DNA of 49,081 bases from Vibrio qingdaonensis (GTDB lineage: Bacteria; Pseudomonadota; Gammaproteobacteria; Enterobacterales; Vibrionaceae). Below the pieces are notes generated by a model, which ran no database searches, had not been told where the DNA came from, and saw only the letters and a list, made by a program, of their open reading frames with translations. The DNA lies in the NCBI RefSeq assembly GCF_026191675.1, contig NZ_JAKRRY010000039.1:1-49081 (forward strand), in the 5' to 3' direction. Positions 36,064-45,081 of the stretch are shown here, piece after piece (the first letter of the stretch is position 1; every line of letters starts with the position of its first letter). The position numbers and the translations under genes were made by a program.

Positions 36064-37038
36064 GTGACGATGTATATAGCTGCTCTAAAACGACTGACTC
36101 AGTTTCATAATGTTCCAACCTCACAGGCCTCATTAGCCCTTGGTATTATAGGGCTTGGACATGCTTGGGCGTTGTACTTGCCTAATGTAGGCAAACAAAT
36201 ACAACCGATTCTGGCGAGTATTGGTGCCCTGCTTCTGCTCCCGGTTTTATTAAAATACCTTTTAAATAAGCATATTTTTTCAGCGGATATAAAAAACTCA
36301 ATTACTGGTAGCTTAATGGCACCAATGAGTATGGCGTTACTTATTCTTTGTGATTACTTAGCATTAATATTGCCACTTATTGCATATCCTTTGTGGTTTG
36401 CAGCTTTAACCCTTCATCTCTCACTCGCCGTTTTATTTTTCTTCTATCAATTACGCAGTTTTAAAATTGCAAATATTGTCCCAAGTTGGTTCCTATATCC
36501 AGTTGGCTTAATTAGTAGCTCACTCGCAGGTACTCAGTTTGGACATACTGTATATTCTGAGACCATTGCGAGTGTCTGTATTGGCATTTACTTTTTTATG
36601 CTACCGCTAGTTCTATATCGCCTCGTTTTTGAAGGCATGCTAAAGAAACGGGCAAGACCAACCATTGCAATTATGGCAGCCCCAATCAATCTCACATTAG
36701 CTGCCTACCTAGTGAACTTTGATGAGCCTGATCCGATCCTGACTGGAGCGCTTGCAGGCATCGCTATCACCATGACTCTAATGATATATTTATGTTACTT
36801 CCGGCTTCTTAAACTCAAGTTTCAACCCTCTATTGCTGCGATTACTTTCCCCTCCGTTATTAGCTCGATCGCCATGCATAGACTCACCGCCTTTTTCGAG
36901 GTTGAGTACCCTCAATGGCACTGGCTTCATAAGTTTGGGTTTCTTGAGCTCACTATTGCTACGTTTGCAGTCATTTGGGTAAGTGTGGGGTTTATTGCTA
37001 TGTATTGGCCTGAGTTAAAATACTCGAACAAAAAATGA
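36064..37038 (+). CDS. TDT/TehA-SLAC1-family membrane transporter
   Basis: A 324-residue protein with about ten membrane segments. It fits the tellurite-resistance/dicarboxylate (TDT) family, with paired helices and the motifs NVPTSQASLALGIIGLGHAW near the start, VPSWFLYPVGLISS, RPTIAIMAAPINLTLAAYL near residue 200, and PSIAAITFPSVISS near residue 258. Relatives are SLAC1-type anion channels and TehA. Translation probably starts at GTG 36064, with AGGGA nine bases upstream; ATG 36070 is the alternative. It follows clcA by about 100 bp on the same strand, so two anion-handling proteins may be co-expressed. The substrate is unknown. Confidence 0.85.
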   Translation: MTMYIAALKRLTQFHNVPTSQASLALGIIGLGHAWALYLPNVGKQIQPILASIGALLLLPVLLKYLLNKHIFSADIKNSITGSLMAPMSMALLILCDYLALILPLIAYPLWFAALTLHLSLAVLFFFYQLRSFKIANIVPSWFLYPVGLISSSLAGTQFGHTVYSETIASVCIGIYFFMLPLVLYRLVFEGMLKKRARPTIAIMAAPINLTLAAYLVNFDEPDPILTGALAGIAITMTLMIYLCYFRLLKLKFQPSIAAITFPSVISSIAMHRLTAFFEVEYPQWHWLHKFGFLELTIATFAVIWVSVGFIAMYWPELKYSNKK

Positions 37039-37108
37039 CTTTTTTATCAGTAATGAGGCCCAAACGATAAGTCCCACTTTGCCTAGACCCCCAACAGGTA
37101 TAAGTAAA

Positions 37109-37122
37109 ATTAATATATTAAT
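37109..37122. promoter_or_regulatory. AT-only palindrome upstream of cqsA
   Basis: ATTAATATATTAAT is a perfect 14-bp palindrome about 130 bp before the cqsA ATG. AT-rich dyads of this kind can bind LuxR/HapR- or H-NS-type regulators; the sequence alone cannot decide. Confidence 0.35.
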
Positions 37123-37250
37123 ATAAGTTATAGTTCATTCTGCAAGTATCACCAAAGAATAAGTATTTGGGTGGTGACAGTCATTCTATTATCGGCAATA
37201 AATAAGTGCATCGGCCGACATATAATTTCAATTACTCAGAGAATACTGTT

Positions 37251-38432
37251 ATGCATTTAACTCAGATTAAAAAGGCTCTCCCTGACTTTATTACCCAAAA
37301 ACATGATTTTTTCATAGAAGATCGTATTCATTCTAATGCCGATAAAAAACCGATTATCTGTGGCATGCAACCAAAGGCGGGTGATGTCGTCATGCAGACT
37401 AACGATTACCTGAGTCTCAATAGCAATGAAACCATAAAAAATGCACATATTCGTGCCATTCAAGAAAACGACGAAAGCCTATTAATGTCCGGTGTTTTTT
37501 TGCTCGGTAGCGATAAAAATCCAGCGTTTGAAACTAAACTAGCACAACTTACTGGATTTGAAAGTTGCCTGGTATCCCAGTCAGGATGGACAGCAAACGT
37601 CAATTTGCTACAAGCGATTTGTAATAAAGACACCAATGTATATATAGACTTTTTTGCCCATGCGTCCCTTTGGGAAGGGGCGAGAATCGCGGGCGCTAAG
37701 CTGCACCCATTTATGCACAACAACACTCGCCACCTAGCGAGACAGATAAAGCGTAATGGCCCTGGGATCATCTTAGTCGATTCGATATATAGCACCACTG
37801 GTACTATCGCGCCATTGGTCGATCTTGTGTCTATCTCTTATGAACAAGAGTGTGCGTTAGTCGTTGACGAGTCCCACTCTCTTGGAACACACGGTCCAAA
37901 AGGCGCGGGATTAGTGGCAGAACTCGGCCTCACCGCCCACGTCGACTTTATTACTGCTAGCTTGGCTAAAACGTTTTCGTACCGCGCTGGCGCAATACTT
38001 GCTAATAAGAAAACCGCTTACTGCATTCCAATGGTGGCCTACCCTGCTATTTTTAGTTCAGCAATGCTTCCTTATGAAATGAAGCGATTAGATACGACAT
38101 TAGACGTCATTGTAAAATCAGATGAACGCCGTGCAACGCTACAAAGCAGCGCAGAGTACTTAAATCGAGCGCTACGAAAAATTGGTTTTGATATTCGTAG
38201 TGAGTCTCAAATATTTGGACTCGATACCGGCGATGCACCAAATACATTAAAAATTCGTAATTTCTTTGAGAGTCACGGAATTTTTGGTTCCATATTCTGC
38301 CCACCCGCCACACCTAATGGTAAGCATATATTGAGGTTCTCGATTAATGCAGAGCACACGAGAGAAGAGCTAGACCGTGTTATCCATGTTTGTCAGCAAG
38401 CGTGGGACAACCCTGAATTGATCTTTGACTAA
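37251..38432 (+). CDS. cqsA: CAI-1 autoinducer synthase
   Basis: A 393-residue PLP-dependent alpha-oxoamine synthase that condenses an acyl-CoA with S-adenosylmethionine to make the CAI-1 family of alpha-hydroxy/amino-ketone autoinducers. It matches V. cholerae CqsA closely: SQSGWTANVNLLQ, NVYIDFFAHASLWEGAR, GPGIILVDSIYSTTGTIAPL (in part), VDESHSLGTHGPKGAG, and the PLP lysine in TASLAKTFSYRAGA. ATG 37251 gives a length close to the 389 residues of V. cholerae CqsA; an upstream GTG at 37206 would add 15 unconserved residues. It converges on cqsS, its cognate receptor gene. Confidence 0.95.
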   Translation: MHLTQIKKALPDFITQKHDFFIEDRIHSNADKKPIICGMQPKAGDVVMQTNDYLSLNSNETIKNAHIRAIQENDESLLMSGVFLLGSDKNPAFETKLAQLTGFESCLVSQSGWTANVNLLQAICNKDTNVYIDFFAHASLWEGARIAGAKLHPFMHNNTRHLARQIKRNGPGIILVDSIYSTTGTIAPLVDLVSISYEQECALVVDESHSLGTHGPKGAGLVAELGLTAHVDFITASLAKTFSYRAGAILANKKTAYCIPMVAYPAIFSSAMLPYEMKRLDTTLDVIVKSDERRATLQSSAEYLNRALRKIGFDIRSESQIFGLDTGDAPNTLKIRNFFESHGIFGSIFCPPATPNGKHILRFSINAEHTREELDRVIHVCQQAWDNPELIFD

Positions 38433-38539
38433 CGGTTGAACGTGACTAAAAAGGGCCGTTACAGAACCTAAAAAAGTCTTGTTTACAGCAATGTCTAACC
38501 GAAGCGCGAGACTAGTCACGGGCACTTAGTATGCGCTGG

Positions 38540-38585
38540 CTCGTCCTCTTCTAGTCAAACTACTCGTCCTCTTTTAGTCAAACGA
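38540..38585. repeat. 23-bp tandem duplication after cqsA
   Basis: Two adjacent copies of a 23-bp unit starting CTCGTCCTCTT and ending AGTCAAAC plus two bases; 38540-38562 and 38563-38585 differ at two or three positions. It lies about 110 bp after the cqsA stop. Confidence 0.8.
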
Positions 38586-38589
38586 ATAG

Positions 38590-38617
38590 CGCCGTTAGTC
38601 AATACTGACCAACGGCG
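38590..38617 (-). terminator. Hairpin between cqsA and cqsS
   Basis: Twelve-bp stem CGCCGTTAGTCA / TGACCAACGGCG with a 4-nt loop. In the plus-strand RNA one pair is A-C; in the minus-strand RNA it is a G-U pair, so the stem favours cqsS transcripts. A CTATTCGTTTG tail follows on that strand. Confidence 0.55.
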
Positions 38618-38684
38618 TGGTAAATTTATCGATAGGTTGTCAATTTATTGCGAGTATGATGAGGCATTAATGACGCTTGTTTCA

Positions 38685-40733
38685 CTAGATCCAAGAAGCG
38701 ACTTTATCGATTAGCTCATCTTTTGGCGTGGGCTTAACAATATAATCGTTCATTCCAAACTCGTTGATTTTGATGATGGTTTCTTCACTTTTATCTCCGG
38801 TGTAACCCACGATTGGAATGGACGCATACTCTTCGTTAGAGTCTCTAATCATCCGAGTTGTCGTCAAACCATCAAGTACTGGCATCTCGATATCCATTAA
38901 TATTAGGTCAACCGACTCTTGCTTTAGCTTATCCAAAGCAACCTGACCATTCTCAGCCTGCAAAACGTGCAATCCTTGCTTTTCTAACATGATCGATGTG
39001 ATAGAGCGAAGGGAGTGATTATCATCAACGATCATGACCGTTCTTTGAGTCGAGATTTCATTATACGCCGGTAAACTTTCAACTTGTTTGAGCTGATCAA
39101 ACATCAGGTAGTCCAACGAGTTAGCCGTCTGTTCAAAAAACTGTTGCCACTCGAACAACTCTATCGCGACATAACGTTGAAAATATAAATTTCTCGTGTC
39201 CATCGGATCATGTAGAAATGCTATCCTCGCTTCAGTAAAAGACAGTTTACCTTCTAATCGAGACATAAACGCCCAACCTTGGCGATCAAGCCTGCCATCG
39301 ATTACGATAAGGTTATACTCAAACTGATGCTCTTCGTACTCAGATGCCTCTTCCATTGATACCGTCTTGAGTGCCAGTTCAGTTTGGCTGCTCACTTCAC
39401 TCAGTTTTTCCTGAATCAACGAATGCGCTTGGCCGATATATAGTAGAGATTTTGATTTCATTAACTCGCGCTTAATATGAGTAATTTTATTGGAAGTATA
39501 ATGCGGAAACTGAAGTTCAAACTCAGTCCATTTTCCTTGGGTAGAGCGACATTTTATTTTGCCGCCAAACGAGGTCATCACCTTTTTACAAAATGATAGT
39601 CCCAATCCAAATGTGCCATTTTTCCCTGTTGTGTAGAAATCTTCAAAGATATTCTTAATCAATTCAGGCTCAATCCCTAAGCCAGTATCTTTAACTAACA
39701 AACTATACCCATCACTGGTTTTCTTTGAGCGTATAGTAATACTAAACTTGCCAGTTCCACGATGGCGAAACGCATTTTTAAGCAAATTATAAACCACGTA
39801 CTTTAGTAGTGTATCACTACCTAAATACTCAAAGTCTTCATCAATCTCTATATGAACCGCTCTACGCTCTGATTCATTTTTGTACGCGTAGCTTGTCACC
39901 GCGTTTTCTAAGACCAATTTGGCACGATGCTTACAAAACGTCGATGTTGATACTCTGTTTTTATCAATCGATGTTAACAACAAATCAATGGTTTCATTAC
40001 CAGCCCAGATGACCTTCATTGAATCATCAATAATGTCATTCATGGTCTGTATTTCTTGTGCATTAAGGTGATAAGAATGTCGATAAGAAGAATTACTGTT
40101 TGGTACCACAGAGCGCATCACTTCAAACGATGATAACAACGCACTTAACGGGTTCCTCATTTCGTGGGCTATCCCAGCACCAAACGATTTAGCAATGGAG
40201 ACTTTAGCTTCATGCTCTGTTTGGTTTCGAAAATAGAATAAATTGCCGAAAACATAAGTAAAGCCAAATATCGGGATGAAGCTGGCTTTATGCGCTAATT
40301 CAATGGTGCCGTTAGACGCAAAATACGCCGCCCCCCCAGCCAATACTAGCGATATCACGACCTGCATAAACATCACACGTGTATCGTGAACCAATAAAAT
40401 ATGAATAAAAATCGACGACATGAAGGACAATACCCACACATCAGACCAATTATTCATCAACATCATGTAGAAAAAGAAAAACGGTAAACAAAGCCCAATT
40501 GCAAATAGATAATAATGGGGAAGATACCTCTTCAAGTATCTTGGAAGCGAATGACGAAAAGCCAGCAACAATGCCGATGCACTACAAAAAAGTCTTAACC
40601 ACACGTTCTCGTATGGCTGAGGAAATAGAAATTCCCATACCCAATAATACAACGGGTAGCCTAACCCGCCCATTATCACCACTAGAAATAGGTTCGGCTC
40701 TGCATAGTTATAGATTTTTTGAAGTCTACTCAT
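38685..40733 (-). CDS. cqsS: CAI-1 autoinducer sensor kinase/phosphatase, hybrid
   Basis: A 682-residue membrane hybrid kinase. Six membrane helices fill residues 1-165. HisKA carries H190 in GIAHEMRNPL, an ATPase domain follows (KYVVYNLLKNAFRH, GLGIEP, GLGLSFCKK), and the receiver domain has D614 in LILMDIEMP. All numbers are offset by four from the V. cholerae protein as I recall it (H194, D618). The ligand-pocket positions W100, S103, F158 and F166 correspond to W104, S107, F162 and C170 there. F166 matches the Phe reported for V. harveyi. It feeds phosphate to LuxU-LuxO at low cell density. Convergent with cqsA. Confidence 0.95.
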   Translation of the reverse strand: MSRLQKIYNYAEPNLFLVVIMGGLGYPLYYWVWEFLFPQPYENVWLRLFCSASALLLAFRHSLPRYLKRYLPHYYLFAIGLCLPFFFFYMMLMNNWSDVWVLSFMSSIFIHILLVHDTRVMFMQVVISLVLAGGAAYFASNGTIELAHKASFIPIFGFTYVFGNLFYFRNQTEHEAKVSIAKSFGAGIAHEMRNPLSALLSSFEVMRSVVPNSNSSYRHSYHLNAQEIQTMNDIIDDSMKVIWAGNETIDLLLTSIDKNRVSTSTFCKHRAKLVLENAVTSYAYKNESERRAVHIEIDEDFEYLGSDTLLKYVVYNLLKNAFRHRGTGKFSITIRSKKTSDGYSLLVKDTGLGIEPELIKNIFEDFYTTGKNGTFGLGLSFCKKVMTSFGGKIKCRSTQGKWTEFELQFPHYTSNKITHIKRELMKSKSLLYIGQAHSLIQEKLSEVSSQTELALKTVSMEEASEYEEHQFEYNLIVIDGRLDRQGWAFMSRLEGKLSFTEARIAFLHDPMDTRNLYFQRYVAIELFEWQQFFEQTANSLDYLMFDQLKQVESLPAYNEISTQRTVMIVDDNHSLRSITSIMLEKQGLHVLQAENGQVALDKLKQESVDLILMDIEMPVLDGLTTTRMIRDSNEEYASIPIVGYTGDKSEETIIKINEFGMNDYIVKPTPKDELIDKVASWI

Positions 40734-40870
40734 CCAACTCGTCCAAGAGACTGAGGTTAGCGCAACTGGCGAGATTCACGTTTCAAACCCATTGCTTAGA
40801 GAAATATGCCAACTCTGTCTTATAATTTTCTTCGATTATCAATAGTATGGCTGAAAACGGATAGTAAATA

Positions 40871-40903
40871 CAACAACGCCTTCATATCTCGAAGGCGTTG
40901 TTG
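40871..40903 (-). terminator. Terminator of folE
   Basis: Perfect 13-bp stem CAACAACGCCTTC / GAAGGCGTTGTTG with a 7-nt loop, 36 bp after the folE stop, and followed on the minus strand by TATTTAC. The cqsS promoter must lie between this hairpin and 40734. Confidence 0.75.
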
Positions 40904-40938
40904 TGAAATTAGTCGTGGGCGAGTGAATGAACATCACA

Positions 40939-41592
40939 TTATCGCAAACCATGTAAGAATTCATGACGCGTTGCTGGGATAGATTTAAATATTCCCCCTA
41001 ATGCCGTTGTAGTGGTTTCACTGGTTGCATCCATGACCCCACGCGATTTAACGCAATAGTGCACCGCGTCGATAGTAACTGCGACATCATCCGTTTCAAG
41101 TAGCGTTTGCAACGCCACTAAAATTTGTTGCGTCATTCGTTCCTGTACTTGAGGGCGTTGAGCGAAGAACCTAACAATACGATTGATTTTAGACAACCCG
41201 ATAATTTTACCACGTGGAATATACGCCACAGCGGCCTTACCATCTATGGTGACAAGATGATGCTCACAGGTACTCGTGACCGTAATATCTTTCACACGCA
41301 CCATTTCACTGACATTCATTTTATTTTCAATGACGGTAATTTTAGGAAAACGCTCGTAGTCTAAACCTGAAAAAATTTCATCTACGTACATTTTTGCAAT
41401 ACGTTGTGGCGTTTCCATTAAGCTATCATCAGCTAAATCGAGTTGCAGTAACGTAAGAATTTCCCGCATATGATGTTCAATGCGTTCTTTTTTTTCTTCT
41501 CGACTGACAGTGTTTGGCAACATTGGTGTCTCTAACCCGCGCTTCGAGAGAGCTTCCTTGACCAATTGTGCTGATTCGCTTAATTCTGACAT
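40939..41592 (-). CDS. folE: GTP cyclohydrolase I
   Basis: A 217-residue enzyme opening the GTP imidazole ring to give dihydroneopterin triphosphate, the entry step of folate (tetrahydrofolate) synthesis. The zinc ligands (Cys-His in TSTCEHH and Cys in VHYCVKSRG) and the blocks DLADDSLMETPQRIAKMY (in part), VAYIPRGKIIGLSKINRIV (in part) and FFAQRPQVQERMTQQI are intact. ATG 41592 is preferred because AGAGG sits seven bases upstream; ATG 41598 would leave one base. A short GTCCC-TTGC-GGGAC hairpin lies in the leader (41610-41623). Divergent from moeA. Confidence 0.96.
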   Translation of the reverse strand: MSELSESAQLVKEALSKRGLETPMLPNTVSREEKKERIEHHMREILTLLQLDLADDSLMETPQRIAKMYVDEIFSGLDYERFPKITVIENKMNVSEMVRVKDITVTSTCEHHLVTIDGKAAVAYIPRGKIIGLSKINRIVRFFAQRPQVQERMTQQILVALQTLLETDDVAVTIDAVHYCVKSRGVMDATSETTTTALGGIFKSIPATRHEFLHGLR

Positions 41593-41766
41593 TTGCATAC
41601 CTCTTACTAGTCCCGCAAGGGACGACAGGATACTCGGAATCCATTTGAATTACACCCCCATTTTATCGTTAGTTTTGTCGTACCGCCCTTCTTTACTTAG
41701 GGGCTACAGGCCAAAAATATGATAAAGTTAGCCTGATATTTGCAATGAATTAGGAATACATATTTT

Positions 41767-43002
41767 ATGGGTTGTTGCGACGCTCCGGGCTTAATGCCAA
41801 TAGAAGAAGCATTATCAAAAATGCTCACACCGATCAAACCAATTACAGACATCATTGAACGCTCGCTTCCTGAAGCATTAGGATTTGTCCTAGCCGAAGA
41901 TTTACGCTCCCCGATGAATGTGCCACCTTTTGACAACTCAGCGATGGACGGATATGCCGTTCGTATTGCCGATTTAGAGCAAAGTACAACATTGCCACTT
42001 GCAGGCAAGTCCTTTGCGGGTCAGCCATTTGAAGGTATATGGCCCGAGACAACCTGTATCCGAATTATGACTGGGGCAAAAATTCCTACCGGTTGTGATG
42101 CCGTGATCATGCAAGAAAATACGCAGGTCAACGGTAATGCCATTACTTTCAATCAAGATCATATCAAGCACAATATGAACATTCGTCCAACCGGCGATGA
42201 CATAGAGCAAGGGAACGTCGTACTGGCACAAGGTGCTCGCCTAACGGCTCGTGATATTCCGATGATTGCGACACTCGGCTTTAGCCACATCAAGGTATTC
42301 AGAAAACCAAAAGTAGCCTTTTTCTCAACGGGTGATGAACTCAGACCGCTGGGTAGTCAACTGCAAGATGGTCAGATATACGATAGCAATCGCTATGGTA
42401 TCAAGCCTCTTATTGATAATTTTGGCTGCGAAGCCATTGATCTTGGGATTGTCCCAGACTGCCAAGAAACACTGCGCAACACCTTTATTAGCGCTCAACA
42501 AGAGGCCGATGTTGTCATTACCTCTGGCGGTGTTAGTGTTGGTGAGGCCGATTACACCAAAGACATCCTTGAAGAACTAGGGCAAATTGGCTTTTGGAAA
42601 CTCGCAATCAAACCAGGCAAACCCTTTGCTTTTGGTGAACTTGACCATGCATGGTTTTGTGGACTCCCGGGTAACCCGGTATCTGCTGTCTTAACCATGT
42701 ATGTTTTAGTGCAACCCCTCATTGCAAAACTGGCTGGACATACACAATGGAAGGCACCCGAGTCAATCCCTACGATCACTAAAACCGCATTTAAAAAAGG
42801 CCCTGGACGCACCGACTACCAACGTGGTGTTTACTCCATTGTAGATGGCAAGTTTGAAGTAGAATCAACGGGCAACCAAAGTTCCGGTGCGTTCCGTTCA
42901 ATGAGCTTGGCAAACTGCTTTGTTGTTCTTGAGCAAGACCGAGGAAATGTGTCGGTTGGAGAGACAGTGCAAATCCAACTTCTCAATTCAACACTTTATT
43001 GA
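41767..43002 (+). CDS. moeA: Molybdopterin molybdotransferase
   Basis: A 411-residue enzyme inserting molybdate into adenylated molybdopterin. Strong family matches across the length: PFDNSAMDGYAVR (residues about 58-70), CIRIMTGAKIPTGCDAVIMQE (in part), FFSTGDEL, YDSNRYGI, TSGGVSVGEADY near residue 255 and FCGLPGNPVSA near 297. The ATG at 41767 is preceded by AGGA at a long spacing of about 12 bases. It ends 10 bp before the moeB GTG start, so the two form an operon, as in E. coli. Confidence 0.96.
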   Translation: MGCCDAPGLMPIEEALSKMLTPIKPITDIIERSLPEALGFVLAEDLRSPMNVPPFDNSAMDGYAVRIADLEQSTTLPLAGKSFAGQPFEGIWPETTCIRIMTGAKIPTGCDAVIMQENTQVNGNAITFNQDHIKHNMNIRPTGDDIEQGNVVLAQGARLTARDIPMIATLGFSHIKVFRKPKVAFFSTGDELRPLGSQLQDGQIYDSNRYGIKPLIDNFGCEAIDLGIVPDCQETLRNTFISAQQEADVVITSGGVSVGEADYTKDILEELGQIGFWKLAIKPGKPFAFGELDHAWFCGLPGNPVSAVLTMYVLVQPLIAKLAGHTQWKAPESIPTITKTAFKKGPGRTDYQRGVYSIVDGKFEVESTGNQSSGAFRSMSLANCFVVLEQDRGNVSVGETVQIQLLNSTLY

Positions 43003-43012
43003 GGTGGACGTT

Positions 43013-43762
43013 GTGGATATTCTCTCCGACAAGGAAATGCTTCGCTACAACCGTCAAATCATCTTGAAGAACTTCGACTTTGAAGGGCAAGAAGCGCTTA
43101 AACAGTCATCAATCTTGATGATCGGTGCAGGTGGGTTGGGCTGTGCTGCCAGTCAATATTTAATCGCGGCAGGTATTGGTCAGTTAACTGTCGTTGATGA
43201 CGATAACGTTGAACTCTCTAATTTGCAGCGCCAGATACTCCACACTGATGGCGATATTGGCACGGCAAAGGTTGAGTCAGCGAAGGCATCCCTGCAAGCA
43301 CTCAACCCCAATGCTAAGATTATTGCTATTCCAGAACGTCTAGGTGATTTAGCGTTATCTGACTTAATACAACAGCACTCACTGGTCCTTGATGCCACTG
43401 ATAACGTTGATACACGAAATCAACTCAATCGGCTTTGCTTTGAATCGAAAATACCTCTTGTTTGTGGTGCCGCTATTCGAATGGAAGGACAAATATCAGT
43501 ATTTACCTATGACGACGACCAACTCCCCTGTTATCAGTGTTTAAGTGCGCTGTTTGGAGAAACGTCACTGTCGTGCGTAGAGGCTGGTGTCATGTCACCC
43601 GTTGTTGGCATCATCGGTGCAATGCAAGCCTTAGAAGCGATCAAAGTCATTGCGAACTATGGTCAAGTTAAAAAAGGTAAACTATTGTTATTCGATGCAT
43701 TGACCCTAACTTGGCGCGAACTGGGCCTACCTAAATCCCCAGCCTGCCCAACTTGTCGCTAA
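43013..43762 (+). CDS. moeB: Molybdopterin-synthase adenylyltransferase
   Basis: A 249-residue E1-like enzyme that adenylates the C-terminus of MoaD. The ATP site GAGGLGCAASQYL (residues about 38-50) and DDDNVELSNLQRQ are clear. The zinc-binding cysteines are in CYQC (near 173) and CPTC (near 245). GTG at 43013 is chosen because GAGGTGG lies upstream and the length then equals E. coli MoeB. The reading frame is open further upstream inside moeA, but that stretch is not conserved. Confidence 0.95.
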   Translation: MDILSDKEMLRYNRQIILKNFDFEGQEALKQSSILMIGAGGLGCAASQYLIAAGIGQLTVVDDDNVELSNLQRQILHTDGDIGTAKVESAKASLQALNPNAKIIAIPERLGDLALSDLIQQHSLVLDATDNVDTRNQLNRLCFESKIPLVCGAAIRMEGQISVFTYDDDQLPCYQCLSALFGETSLSCVEAGVMSPVVGIIGAMQALEAIKVIANYGQVKKGKLLLFDALTLTWRELGLPKSPACPTCR

Positions 43763-43926
43763 TGTGTTAAATAGACTCGCCCCCCTCGGTTTAGCATACC
43801 ATCAGTATTGCTAGACCGACTTTGATGTTGATGACTGTGTAGATTTGACCATGTTAACGCTTAGAAACGCGTGTTTGGCCCTTAGCTTTCCGCGTTACTT
43901 TATCTTTGGATCTTAAGGAGGACAAT

Positions 43927-44235
43927 TTGAAATCTTTAAAAGCCGCTTTTATCGTTCTAGGCGCAGGTCTTAGTCTATTGGTCGCTCTTCTTTGGTTTCC
44001 TCTAACGCATTCGGTCGCCACAATACAGGGGCAAGTAATCAGTCAAACACTGACACAGTCTTTAGATGGCAATCGTCATTATTTAACCGTTGAACTACCC
44101 GATAAATCGACAGTAAGAATCACGACTGATCCCGCACGTCGTTGCCAAATAGGTACACTTGCCACTTTGGATCAATTGCAAAGCCCACTCTCCTCGACAA
44201 GCACCTATCAATTGGTTTCTTGTCAGCAGCAATAA
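43927..44235 (+). CDS. Small single-pass membrane-anchored protein, TTG start
   Basis: A 102-residue protein. TTG 43927 is the likely start because AAGGAGG ends five bases upstream, the best ribosome site in the neighbourhood. A single hydrophobic segment (AAFIVLGAGLSLLVALLWF, residues 6-24) is followed by an 80-residue domain of beta-strand character (TIQGQVISQTLTQ, RHYLTVELPDKSTVRIT) with two cysteines. I do not recognise the family. It lies 12 bp before the sulfurtransferase gene, so the two are probably co-transcribed and perhaps co-functional, for instance in sulfur handling at the membrane; that is inference. Confidence 0.7.
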   Translation: MKSLKAAFIVLGAGLSLLVALLWFPLTHSVATIQGQVISQTLTQSLDGNRHYLTVELPDKSTVRITTDPARRCQIGTLATLDQLQSPLSSTSTYQLVSCQQQ

Positions 44236-44247
44236 AAGGAAAATGCT

Positions 44248-45081
44248 ATGACACTGCCACTGGTCACGCCCACATGGTTATATGAAAAACTGGGTGAAGA
44301 TGACTCGCTTGTGATTTTAGATGCCAGTATTGAATTCCAGATTCCAATGGAACCAACAAAGGACAACGACGGGGTAATTCCGCAATCTCAGCGCTTTGAC
44401 TATGACAACGTTTTTTGTGACGCTAGCAGCCCCCTGCCGCATATGATGCCGCCAGAATTGATATTTAACCAATTGGTCTCACAACTTGGCATCACCCCAA
44501 CCTCGACGATTGTGGTGTATGACAACTCAGGCACATTTGCCTCTCCTCGCGCTTGGTGGATGCTAAAAGCACTTGGGTTAGAGCATGTCTATGTCTTATC
44601 CGGTGGACTCCCTGCATGGAAAGCACATCAATACCCCGTTGATACCGCATTTGTTACCCCACAGCCGAGTAAGCTAGAGCAGCCTGTGGATCACAATCGA
44701 TTTCTTAACTCGGAGCAAGTGTTAGCCATCTCCAATGACCTTTCTCGAACCATTGTCGACGCTCGCTCGCGTGCAAGATTTAACGGCGAGGTAAAAGAGC
44801 CTAGAGAAGGCATACGCAGTGGACACATCCCTTCTTCTGTTTGTTTGCCATTTTTAGAGCTCATGCGAAATGGCACATTAAAGCCCATTAGTGAGCTTCA
44901 ATCATTATTCTCTTCTATTAATGACGATAAGAACACACCACTAGTATTTAGCTGCGGCTCTGGTGTCACCGCTTGCATTTTGGCGCTTGGCGCCTCGATG
45001 TGTGGGTATAACAACCTTGCTGTTTATGACGGCTCTTGGACTGAGTGGGGACAGCGACATGACTTACCAATCGAATGCTAA
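44248..45081 (+). CDS. sseA: 3-Mercaptopyruvate sulfurtransferase
   Basis: A 277-residue tandem-rhodanese protein. The inactive N-terminal rhodanese domain covers residues 5-130 (VILDASIEF, VVYDNSGTFASPRAWWML in part, VLSGGLPAW). The catalytic domain covers 145-277, with DARSRARFNGEVKEPREGIRSGHIP (in part) and the loop CGSGVTA, where Cys236 is the persulfide-carrying residue. The CGSGVTA loop is the mercaptopyruvate form and not the CRKGVTA of thiosulfate rhodanese. It transfers sulfur from 3-mercaptopyruvate to thiols or cyanide. AAAGGAAA precedes the ATG. Confidence 0.94.
   Translation: MTLPLVTPTWLYEKLGEDDSLVILDASIEFQIPMEPTKDNDGVIPQSQRFDYDNVFCDASSPLPHMMPPELIFNQLVSQLGITPTSTIVVYDNSGTFASPRAWWMLKALGLEHVYVLSGGLPAWKAHQYPVDTAFVTPQPSKLEQPVDHNRFLNSEQVLAISNDLSRTIVDARSRARFNGEVKEPREGIRSGHIPSSVCLPFLELMRNGTLKPISELQSLFSSINDDKNTPLVFSCGSGVTACILALGASMCGYNNLAVYDGSWTEWGQRHDLPIEC

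Noticed and set aside
38433..38684. A small gene between cqsA and cqsS
   Set aside because: The spacer is occupied by a tandem duplication and a hairpin; no frame with start, ribosome site and reasonable length is present.
40499..40825. Plus-strand frame of 108 codons over the start of cqsS
   Set aside because: It is antisense to the conserved N-terminal membrane region of CqsS and resembles no family; most likely a shadow frame.
34050..41000. Qrr small RNA near the quorum-sensing genes
   Set aside because: I looked for the conserved Qrr core and its flanking sigma-54 promoter in the spacers near cqsA/cqsS and found neither.
41599..41766. Molybdenum-cofactor riboswitch upstream of moeA
   Set aside because: The folE-moeA spacer is only about 170 bp and shows just one short hairpin (41610-41623) that belongs to the folE leader; the large multi-helix fold expected is not visible.
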